Assembly (NCBI GenBank): GCA_030038035.1
Contig: JASHPP010000451.1
Coordinates: 1 to 14,228, forward strand
DNA length: 14,228 nt
From: Trebonia sp.
GTDB lineage: Bacteria > Actinomycetota > Actinomycetes > Streptosporangiales > Streptosporangiaceae
Reading direction: 5' to 3'
Positions 1 to 5,092 of this stretch are shown piece after piece. Within the stretch, counting starts at the first letter, position 1. Every line of letters begins with the position of its first letter. The notes beneath the pieces are model-generated. The model was not told where the DNA came from. It did not search any database and was given only the letters and a program-made list of their open reading frames with translations. The position numbers were made by a program, and so were the translations under genes.

Positions 1-302
1 GCCGGGTAGGCAAGGCCGCACGCGGCCATCCCCGCGCCGGTCAGCCAGCACCACGCCGGACCCGGGCCAAGCGTCCCGGTCGCCGCGTACCCGGCGGCGC
101 GCCAGCGGGCCACGATCCCGCGCAGCCGCGCCGGCCGCACGCCAAGCGCGCACGCCAGCAGGTCATAGGGGGCGGCGTAATGCTCGGCGCACAGCAGCAG
201 CCCGGACACGTCCCGGCCGGACAGGCGCACACTGCCCGCGTCCGCGCGACGCGGCACCCACTGCGGCGCATCGTCTGGCGCTAATCCCGTGACTGCAGCC
301 AT
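1..302 (-). CDS. Winged-helix-like protein of a mobile element, N-terminal part (cut by left edge)
   Basis: An uninterrupted frame of 100 codons runs from ATG at 302 to the left edge, so the gene is partial. GGGAG lies a few bases upstream of the start. The visible protein has a short N-terminal arm, then a helical segment (SGLLLCAEHYAAPYDLLACA, about residues 29-48), a second helical stretch (VRPARLRGIVARWRAAGYA) and an aromatic turn ending in AWCWLTGAGMAACGL. This helix-helix-wing layout, ending in a W-x-LT-x-x-G motif, resembles the DNA-binding heads of replication-relaxation-like proteins from actinobacterial integrative elements. That assignment rests on pattern memory. The neighbouring 65-residue protein and GntR regulator fit the same kind of element. 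The catalytic or C-terminal part is not in the window, so no precise function is claimed. Confidence 0.6.
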   Translation of the reverse strand, partial: MAAVTGLAPDDAPQWVPRRADAGSVRLSGRDVSGLLLCAEHYAAPYDLLACALGVRPARLRGIVARWRAAGYAATGTLGPGPAWCWLTGAGMAACGLAYP

Positions 303-382
303 CACCGCTCCCGCGCTGACTCGGTGCTGCCCGCACTGGCCATCGTGGCACGGCGCCAGGCGGCCCACAGGGCGCACGGCAT
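302..382 (-). CDS. Possible 26-residue ORF coupled to the downstream gene
   Basis: ATG at 382 opens a 26-codon frame reading MPCALWAAWRRATMASAGST and ending SARER. Its TGA (304-302) shares one base with the ATG of the next gene (TGATG), the usual arrangement for translational coupling in actinobacteria. It lies in the same frame as the upstream 65-residue ORF, beyond that ORF's TAA, so it could also be read-through or a decayed tail. No clear Shine-Dalgarno sequence precedes it. It fills part of an otherwise empty 134-bp gap. No function can be proposed. Confidence 0.3.
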   Translation of the reverse strand: MPCALWAAWRRATMASAGSTESARER

Positions 383-436
383 TACCGGCTGATTACGTGC
401 CGCCAGTCGCGCGGAGCGCTGGCAGCGGGCCGGCGG

Positions 437-634
437 TTACCCTGCCCGGGTGGCCTGCTCCACGCGGTCCAGCAGGTGCCGCAGTTCGTAGTCGGTGATC
501 ACCGTGTTCGGGTCGTCGCGGCTGGCCTCGAAGTAGCCCGCCGACTTCACGAACACGATGCTCCACTCAGGATGGGCCGCCAGGAACTTCTCCTTGCGGA
601 CAACCTGGTCTGTCCAGTCCGCCATGCAATCCAT
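437..634 (-). CDS. 65-residue hypothetical protein of actinobacterial mobile elements
   Basis: This short acidic/aromatic protein begins MDCMADWTDQ and contains FLAAHPEWSIVFVKSAGYFE and DYELRHLLDRVEQ. The pattern DW-x2-QV-x2-K-x2-FLA-x-HPE, then an aromatic strand, then a DYELRxLLD helix, resembles small uncharacterised proteins seen next to GntR regulators in Streptomyces integrative elements; this is recognition from memory. Either ATG at 634 or ATG at 625 could be the start. Neither has a good ribosome-binding site, and a leaderless or near-leaderless transcript is possible. The gene is divergent from the GntR regulator and shares with it a promoter region full of GATCAG motifs, so the regulator probably controls it. 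No enzymatic motif is visible. Confidence 0.65.
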   Translation of the reverse strand: MDCMADWTDQVVRKEKFLAAHPEWSIVFVKSAGYFEASRDDPNTVITDYELRHLLDRVEQATRAG

Positions 635-644
635 GCTAGCAGAG

Positions 645-728
645 CAGATCAGAGCAGTTCAGATCAGAGATGGCCGCTGATCAGCACAGCACTGGACTGA
701 TCTACGTTGACCGTGTGACAGTTGATCA
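645..728. promoter_or_regulatory. Divergent promoter with iterated GATCAG motifs (likely GntR operators)
   Basis: The 10-mer CAGATCAGAG occurs exactly at 645-654 and again at 660-669. GATCAG recurs at 679-684 as part of the palindrome CTGATCAG (677-684). The inverse CTGATC is at 697-702 and TGATCA at 723-728. Spacings between successive motifs are about 15-18 bp. TACGTT (703-708) could be a -10 box for a leaderless regulator transcript starting at GTG 715. The region separates two divergent genes, one of them a GntR-type DNA-binding protein, so autoregulation is the simplest reading. Binding is inferred. Confidence 0.5.
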
Positions 729-960
729 CGGCTCGCCCGTCCCCGCCTACCAGCAGCTGGCCGGGATCTTGCGCGCCAGGATCACCGCCGGCGACTGGCA
801 CGCCGGCCCGCTGCCCTCCGTCAAGCAACTCCAGGGCACCTACGACGTCGGCCGCGACACCGTCCTCCACGCGATCGAGGTCCTGCGCACCGAAGGCCTG
901 GTCTTCACCGTCAAGCGCCGCGGCACCTACGTCACCCCACAACAGAACACGGACCGATAG
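715..960 (+). CDS. Single-domain GntR-family transcriptional regulator
   Basis: This protein is about 81 residues and consists almost only of a GntR winged helix. It contains SPVPAYQQLAGILRARI (first helix), LPSVKQLQGTYDVGRDTVLH (recognition helix-turn-helix) and AIEVLRTEGLVFTVKRRGTYV (wing). There is no C-terminal effector domain (UTRA or FCD), as is common for regulators of actinobacterial integrative elements. GTG at 715 gives the usual GntR N-terminus beginning MTVD. An upstream in-frame ATG at 670 would add 15 residues and lies inside the operator repeats, so it was not preferred. The TAG is at 958-960. It probably represses its own promoter and the divergent 65-residue gene, and perhaps element transfer functions outside the window. 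Confidence 0.85.
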   Translation: MTVDHGSPVPAYQQLAGILRARITAGDWHAGPLPSVKQLQGTYDVGRDTVLHAIEVLRTEGLVFTVKRRGTYVTPQQNTDR

Positions 961-1019
961 GCCCTGCCCTTGCATGCACCTTCCAGGCGAGCGGACTGGT
1001 GCACTGGCCTGGTGCCGGG

Positions 1020-1054
1020 TTTGACTTTAGGTCTTTGATCTTGAGTTTGACTTT
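1020..1054 (+). repeat. Direct repeat TTTGACTTT x2 in a T-rich tract
   Basis: TTTGACTTT occurs at 1020-1028 and 1046-1054 with TTTGAT and TTGAG variants between, in an unusually T-rich patch amid GC-rich DNA. It could be an iteron-like or promoter sequence. The function is unknown. Confidence 0.45.
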
Positions 1055-1077
1055 TGCGGCGGAGTGGAGTCGGAGGG

Positions 1078-1129
1078 GTTCCCGACCTCGCCCTCGGGTC
1101 CCTCTTGGGGTGGGGGTGAGGTCGGGAAC
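1078..1129. repeat. Perfect 12-bp inverted repeat with a 28-nt loop
   Basis: GTTCCCGACCTC (1078-1089) is followed by its exact reverse complement GAGGTCGGGAAC (1118-1129). The loop holds C-rich then G-rich runs (CCCTC and GGGGTGGGGG) that could extend the structure. There is no U-tract, so a simple terminator is less likely than a replication, transfer or RNA structure. Confidence 0.55.
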
Positions 1130-1152
1130 ACCGCAGACGCAACGGAGCCGCT

Positions 1153-1167
1153 CCCGCCGCAGGCGGG
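1153..1167 (+). terminator. Short GC hairpin, terminator-like
   Basis: CCCGCC (1153-1158) and GGCGGG (1162-1167) flank a 3-nt loop and are followed by G-rich DNA, then TTGTAG. It may end transcription from the GntR regulator some 190 bp upstream, but there is no T-run. Confidence 0.25.
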
Positions 1168-1353
1168 CGGGGGGTTGTAGGGATGGGCAGGGTTACACCG
1201 CCCGGACGCGTGAGCGCTCCGCTGTGCCGCGAGCATGTGTCGGTTGTGTGGGTACAGTGTGCCGTCTAGAGGCTTACCACCCCACACGAGCAGACCGAAA
1301 TCTTCTCATATCGGGCAAGCACGGTGTCGGTATGGCATCTGAGCACCCGCCAT

Positions 1354-1390
1354 GTAGGCGGCTGATTGTGAAACCGCCTACGATTAGCCC
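1354..1390 (+). promoter_or_regulatory. Leaderless promoter with overlapping inverted repeat
   Basis: GTAGGCGG (1354-1361) and its perfect reverse complement CCGCCTAC (1374-1381) flank a 12-nt spacer. The right arm overlaps a TACGAT -10-like hexamer (1379-1384), six bases before the ATG at 1391. There is no Shine-Dalgarno sequence, which fits a leaderless mRNA. No good -35 is visible, so an activator, or repression through the repeat, is plausible. Confidence 0.45.
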
Positions 1391-1777
1391 ATGTCCGATG
1401 AGATTCGCCTGGTGGTCGTGGGAACTGGCGGCCTTCCTAAGGAGACGCGGGCTGCCCTGGAGAGGGTTGTGACGGATTACGGGTCCCGGATCCTGGAAGA
1501 TGCCACAAGGACAGAAAGAGCAAGGCAACTCAATCCTGGACCGCCGATGATTACGGATACAGCAATTGCTTTGGCGGACCTGAATGCTAGGAACGGGCAG
1601 CTTAAGCCACCACGATCTGTTAAGCAACACGCACTATCGTTGGCAGAGTATGTTATGACGTTTGCGGCCGGCGGCTTCGCCGGCTACATTGCTAAGCCTG
1701 TAGCCGCAATAGGTTTTGCCGTGTGCGCGGTCGTAGGTGTCTTCTGTCACACTTGGAACAGTAACCATGGGGCCTAA
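1391..1777 (+). CDS. Small membrane protein of unknown family, first gene of the cargo pair
   Basis: This is a 128-residue protein. A soluble N-terminal part (residues 1-80) has a strand-like start (IRLVVVGTGGL) and a helical segment (AIALADLNARNG). One long or two short hydrophobic segments lie at residues 84-121 (VMTFAAGGFAGYIA, then VAAIGFAVCAVVGVFC). I do not recognise the family. The ATG at 1391 lies six bases after a -10-like box and has no ribosome-binding site, suggesting leaderless translation. Its stop overlaps the start of the next gene (ATGGGGCCTAA at 1767-1777), so the two are probably translationally coupled and may act together at the membrane. GC content and codon choice (CTA, ATA, GCA) differ from the flanking chromosomal genes. 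Confidence 0.75.
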   Translation: MSDEIRLVVVGTGGLPKETRAALERVVTDYGSRILEDATRTERARQLNPGPPMITDTAIALADLNARNGQLKPPRSVKQHALSLAEYVMTFAAGGFAGYIAKPVAAIGFAVCAVVGVFCHTWNSNHGA

Positions 1778-2717
1778 AGGAAAAGCTCGCACCGCACGCC
1801 TGGCGGCGATAGTCCCACTGGCGTTGCTAGCGCTGGCGTTCTCGATAGGTGCTCTATTTGTCCAGTCAAGTCTCGTGCGGACGCTTACTGGCATCATTAC
1901 GGGGCTCACTGCACTCATAGCGGCGCTTGCTGCCACCGCTACCTGGTCCTCTCCTGCGCCAGAACGTTCGGAGCTGGAAGTGGAGGCGCTTAAGGAAGAG
2001 TTTCTAAGAAAATGGATCATGCTAGAGCGATTGATGCGTACGAAGCTTGCCGAGAGCACGAATGACCAGGAGTACAGGACGGCTCCGCTGTCCAGGATCT
2101 TGAAAATGTACAGCCAGGCTCTAGGTTATTCTGGGGACAAGCTGTCCGCATTGCTAAGGAATCTGGATCTTCGAAATAACCTTGTTCACGCATCGTCCAG
2201 AAATATCTCGTCAGAAGAACTCTCGCGTGCTGTGTCGCAATTGAATGGCTTCATTGATAGTGTAGGCGCTGAGCGCGTCCCGGATCTAGCCGGGATTATT
2301 GGTGATGGCGATACCGTATCGCCTCGCGAGGATGAAGCGATTTTCGGACTGCTTGGCTTGGGTGCTCAGCTCAATGAGCAGGGCGACATTGATGGTGCCC
2401 GTGCGGCGTTCCAACAGGCCATTGACAGTGGTGCTCCGGACACCGCATCCCTCGCATTGCTCAGTCTGGGTGTTCTGCTTGATCAGCAGGGCGATATCGA
2501 TGGTGCCCGTGCGGCGTTCCAACAGGCCATTGACAGTGGCGGCCCGGATGTCGCATCGCGCGCATTGCTCAGCCTAGGGATTGTGTCGCAGCAGCAGGGC
2601 GATATCGATGGTGCCCGTGCGGCATACCAGCAAGCCATCGACACTGGAGATCGTGAAGTTAGGGATGTCGCACGCGAATTCCTTCAGACGGTGAAATATA
2701 GGTATTCCGCAGGCTAG
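1767..2717 (+). CDS. Two-TM protein with HEPN-like domain and TPR repeats (candidate membrane RNase effector)
   Basis: Starting at ATG 1767 the protein has 316 residues. A GTG at 1737 in the same frame would add 10; the ATG was chosen because GGAAC lies 7-11 bases upstream and the overlap with the previous gene is then short. Hydrophobic segments at about 11-32 and 36-58 form a TM hairpin. Residues 66-165 are helical and contain LRNNLVH (R136, N137, H141), matching the RNxxxH motif of HEPN ribonucleases. Residues 195-310 are TPR-like repeats of 36 residues (QGDIDGARAAFQQAIDSG, three copies). HEPN proteins commonly act as RNA-cleaving toxins or defence effectors; here RNase activity is inferred from the motif alone. 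The TPRs probably bind a partner or trigger. The gene is low GC and faces the SIR2 gene with only 25 bp between. Confidence 0.75.
   Translation: MGPKGKARTARLAAIVPLALLALAFSIGALFVQSSLVRTLTGIITGLTALIAALAATATWSSPAPERSELEVEALKEEFLRKWIMLERLMRTKLAESTNDQEYRTAPLSRILKMYSQALGYSGDKLSALLRNLDLRNNLVHASSRNISSEELSRAVSQLNGFIDSVGAERVPDLAGIIGDGDTVSPREDEAIFGLLGLGAQLNEQGDIDGARAAFQQAIDSGAPDTASLALLSLGVLLDQQGDIDGARAAFQQAIDSGGPDVASRALLSLGIVSQQQGDIDGARAAYQQAIDTGDREVRDVAREFLQTVKYRYSAG
2379..2702 (+). repeat. Three tandem 108-bp coding repeats (TPR units)
   Basis: Units begin at 2379, 2487 and 2595, exactly 108 bp (36 codons) apart. The first half of each is nearly identical at DNA level (for example GATGGTGCCCGTGCGGC in all three), while the second halves have diverged. 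The pattern points to recent unit duplication or gene conversion, so copy number may vary between strains. Confidence 0.85.
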
Positions 2718-2742
2718 AGGATGTCGAAGTTTTTCAGCGCGG

Positions 2743-4059
2743 TCAAGCCGGAGGATCGAACAGTAGCCGCAGAGCCTCAGATGTCCTAGCTCTAATTACA
2801 TGAAGTCGCTTTGGTGGGCCTCCAGCCGTGGCCGAGAGCCCCGCGAGTAGGCGATAGAGAATGTATCGAAACTCATCGGAGTGCCGCATGGTGATGGGCC
2901 AGCCCGGATCAACGATGTACAGCTGTCGATCGCTATTCTCGTTCAGCCATCGACTGATGGTTTCATTTATATGGTCGTCACGGAAACTATAGCCTACCAC
3001 TAGCAAAATATTGAACTCCTGGATCTGCGTCTCCCACTCGCGCAGCAGGTCAAGGAACGGGCCACTAGCTCTAAGCTTGTCCCGGCCGAATACTATTATC
3101 GGCTTGCCCTGCTGGCGTCCAGACCATTGCTGCACGGTTACCTGCATGCTGGGCAGGCGGCCAGCAGCGGTATAACCACCTCCGCGATCGACCCAGTCGA
3201 TACTTCCGTGCAGCTTAATGAGTTGGATTCCCTCTGTCACCGATTCGAATGTCCGATTGCTGGACCAGCTTTCAATTCCAGTCGAGTACGGCAGGCCATG
3301 TGCAGTGCACACCGTTTCAATGGACCGGTCATAGTTCAAGGTCCCGACCACCAAAGAGCCTTGAGAACGGGCCTTCTTTACCAGAGGACTTAGGTACTCG
3401 ACAGCGGAGTTACCTGATATCGCAACCTTCTCGCATAGAACCGCTGTCATCGTTTCTTGCAATTCTTCATATACTCGCGTGCTCTGACGCCCTGATCGAG
3501 CGTCAATCAGGTCAGATATCGTCTGTTGCAAGCCAGCAGCGCCCTGTTCCATTGCTGACTTTATATTGCCCACACCCTGCTTGCCGCCACTTGCGATTGC
3601 CCGTTGGATTGCTGACGCGCCCGCACTTAGGGCGCTTTTGAACTTGTTCTCGATAAAAGGAGGCGCTGAGGGTATCTCTATTTCTTGAATTACTGGATTC
3701 CACTGCTGTACGAACGCCGCTGCTTCGTGACGATGACGTGTGGCGAGGAGAGCGACGGCAGAAGCAACGTATTCTACGTCTAGCGAATCGTGGTAGCTGC
3801 CACCTATTGAGGTTGAGTGCGCCTGCAGGGCCCCGCATACAAAATTTAGTGCCCAGCCCTGGTGATTATATTGGTATACAGGATAGTCATTAATGGTTCT
3901 GACGATCTCGTCAGTCATGCCAAAGGATCCCGGTATACCGGCCTCGATGCTTGCTCCAGCACCGAGAAGAATGGCAACGGGCTGCTGGAAGTCTGCTCTG
4001 ACCTCATCACTTATGACAGCGCCACTGGCGGACGCATCGAAATCGACAGCTTCAGACAA
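2743..4059 (-). CDS. SIR2-like (SIR2_2 type) protein, predicted NADase of a defence system
   Basis: This protein is 438 residues. The Rossmann NAD-binding motif GAGAS (33-37) is followed by AGIP (40-43). TLNYDRSIE places the conserved Asn at 242 and Asp at 244. KLHGSIDW carries the catalytic-type His 284. LLVVGYSFRDDHIN (352-365) is the late SIR2-like strand-loop. A helical insert at about 140-210 separates the two halves. Related SIR2 domains in Thoeris, DSR and SIR2-pAgo systems deplete NAD during phage infection; here the activity is inferred. The start is TTG at 4059, chosen because AAGGAGG sits six bases upstream. That ribosome-binding site overlaps the stop codon of the GIY-YIG gene, so the two are an operon. 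It is low in GC (47% at 2941-3000) and has no TM segment. No long C-terminal sensor domain is present, so a partner probably does the sensing. Confidence 0.85.
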   Translation of the reverse strand: MSEAVDFDASASGAVISDEVRADFQQPVAILLGAGASIEAGIPGSFGMTDEIVRTINDYPVYQYNHQGWALNFVCGALQAHSTSIGGSYHDSLDVEYVASAVALLATRHRHEAAAFVQQWNPVIQEIEIPSAPPFIENKFKSALSAGASAIQRAIASGGKQGVGNIKSAMEQGAAGLQQTISDLIDARSGRQSTRVYEELQETMTAVLCEKVAISGNSAVEYLSPLVKKARSQGSLVVGTLNYDRSIETVCTAHGLPYSTGIESWSSNRTFESVTEGIQLIKLHGSIDWVDRGGGYTAAGRLPSMQVTVQQWSGRQQGKPIIVFGRDKLRASGPFLDLLREWETQIQEFNILLVVGYSFRDDHINETISRWLNENSDRQLYIVDPGWPITMRHSDEFRYILYRLLAGLSATAGGPPKRLHVIRARTSEALRLLFDPPA

Positions 4060-4065
4060 GTACAG

Positions 4066-4072
4066 CCTCCTT
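4066..4072 (-). promoter_or_regulatory. Strong ribosome-binding site that fixes a TTG start
   Basis: AAGGAGG on the minus strand overlaps the TAA of the GIY-YIG gene (4073-4071) and lies six bases before TTG 4059. It supports both the unusual start codon and translational coupling. Confidence 0.8.
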
Positions 4073-4658
4073 AAGGCTGAGGAATAGGGGTCAGCGCCGC
4101 GACAACTACGGTGACTTCGGCGCTATCGCAGTTGTCGTCTTGGCCGGGCTGGTTCTCCCCGGCAGTTCGGGCGTGCTGCCATTCGCGGAATTCTTCGCGA
4201 TCGGCCTTCCAAGCTCGGTACTTCTCGATCGCTGCTTGCGACAGCTCGTAGATGATGAAGCCGGCGGCGACGACGAGGGCGGTAATGATAAGGATGTCGG
4301 TAATGGTGATGGGGCTGGCGGGGGCTTCGGGGACCGGCGGGCTGTGGCGGTGGTTGTGCTGGATGTTGAACTGAGGTTTTTCAGCTTTGATGGCTTTGCG
4401 CTCGGCTGCGAGGACTGCCACGCGGTCAGGGTAGATCTCCAGCGTGACGCGGAGGATTTCGACTGCCCATTGCTTGGTCTGCCAGTGCTGGCGGAGACGC
4501 CGGGTCCAGTCGTCGGACACGCCTGTGTAGAGCAGCGTGCCGTCTGCCCCGAAGAGTCGGTAGAGGTACTGGTCCACGGCAAGAGGGTAGCGAGGGGTGG
4601 TGACATTCTGCTGACCATGAGCATTCTGGCGCCTTGGGCTTCGTGCCTGCGCGACCAC
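4071..4658 (-). CDS. GIY-YIG nuclease-domain protein with a C-terminal TM segment
   Basis: This protein is 195 residues from GTG 4658, with only a weak upstream GGCAGG. The GIY-YIG core spans about 31-100: YLYRLFGADGTLLYTGVS (GIY and YIG equivalents, YTG at 44-46), R53/R54, H58, and AAERKAIKAEKPQFNI with the metal-ligand Glu 86 and Asn 98. A Pro-rich linker leads to one TM helix (about 117-137, ITDILIITALVVAAGFII) and a charged tail. Stand-alone GIY-YIG proteins are common in actinobacterial mobile elements; a TM-anchored form directly upstream of, and coupled to, a SIR2 gene is unusual. A later in-frame GTG before VDQYLYRLF (residue 28) would still keep the domain. A role as sensor, nuclease effector or accessory of SIR2 is inference. 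GC is higher than in the SIR2 gene (62% at 4381-4440). Confidence 0.75.
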   Translation of the reverse strand: MVAQARSPRRQNAHGQQNVTTPRYPLAVDQYLYRLFGADGTLLYTGVSDDWTRRLRQHWQTKQWAVEILRVTLEIYPDRVAVLAAERKAIKAEKPQFNIQHNHRHSPPVPEAPASPITITDILIITALVVAAGFIIYELSQAAIEKYRAWKADREEFREWQHARTAGENQPGQDDNCDSAEVTVVVAALTPIPQP

Positions 4659-5090
4659 ATGCCTGCCGGTTCGGGGGTCGTAAGTTGCTCTGGCCGAGTG
4701 TCGGTGCTACGGGGACTCGACCGCTAGGGCGTGCCCGCATGCGTGCTGCCGGGAGCGCCGATGCCCGCCTGGGCAGTTGTTAGGAGACGGACATATTGCC
4801 ATTCCCTGCGGTGCGGGCAGCTTGCCTAAGAGCTGAGATGGCCCGCGCTGGTCTCGGATTTCGGTGCCGTGATGCGGCGGCCGGGCTGGGCCGAATCGGC
4901 GCGGCGGGCGGTTCCGGGCCGTGTGGCGTCGCGCGGCACACCCCCGGGGCTACAGTTCGTATGTCGCTTCAATTGCGAGGCGGCGCGCCGGAGCGCTGGG
5001 GCTCCCAGTTGGGGGCTTGGCGTGTCCGCCTATAGGGGGTTGTGTCCCCATGCGGCGCCTGGATGCCCGGGTAAGAGGTTCACAGTAACC
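4659..5090. other. 432-bp gene-free region, probable boundary between element and chromosome
   Basis: No supportable CDS, tRNA or integrase remnant is seen. Open frames here translate to Arg/Gly/Ala-rich sequence without motifs. Small inverted repeats occur (TGCCC-GCCT-GGGCA at 4762-4775 and GGGC-GT-GCCC at 4727-4736). The promoter of the GIY-YIG/SIR2 operon must lie in the first part. Genes before it look mobile and genes after it look chromosomal, so an attachment or insertion junction is expected here, but its exact position cannot be read without an empty-site sequence. Confidence 0.45.
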
Positions 5091-5092
5091 TC
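5075..5092 (-). terminator. Small hairpin at the end of the AraC-type gene
   Basis: GAGGTT (5075-5080) and AACCTC (5087-5092) flank a six-base loop and overlap the regulator's stop codon. There is no T-run, so terminator function is tentative. Confidence 0.25.

Larger units (their letters stand above)
961..1390. other. 430-bp non-coding stretch with repeats and hairpins
   Basis: No convincing gene is visible. Open frames here have low-complexity Arg/Pro-rich translations and no family signature. The stretch holds 9-bp direct repeats (TTTGACTTT at 1020 and 1046), a perfect 12-bp inverted repeat (1078-1129), a short GC hairpin (1153-1167) and a promoter-like inverted repeat just before the next gene. 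It lies between the element's regulator and the low-GC cargo cassette. It could be an origin or single-strand origin of the element, an untranslated RNA or the cargo's insertion scar. The sequence does not decide between these. Confidence 0.5.

Noticed and set aside
999..1472. A 157-codon plus-strand open frame
   Set aside because: It runs through the inverted repeat and hairpins, is Arg-rich, and overlaps the better-supported gene at 1391.
2379..2702. CRISPR-like periodic repeats
   Set aside because: The 108-bp period matches 36 codons of an open TPR-coding frame, and the units lack unrelated spacers.
4140..4727. A 195-codon plus-strand open frame
   Set aside because: It is antisense to the GIY-YIG gene, whose domain and TM signature are clear.
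4660..4740. tRNA-like fragment (GGTTCGGGGG and GGGACTCGAC strings)
   Set aside because: No acceptor, D or anticodon stems could be assembled on either strand, so no tRNA or tRNA-based attachment site is claimed.
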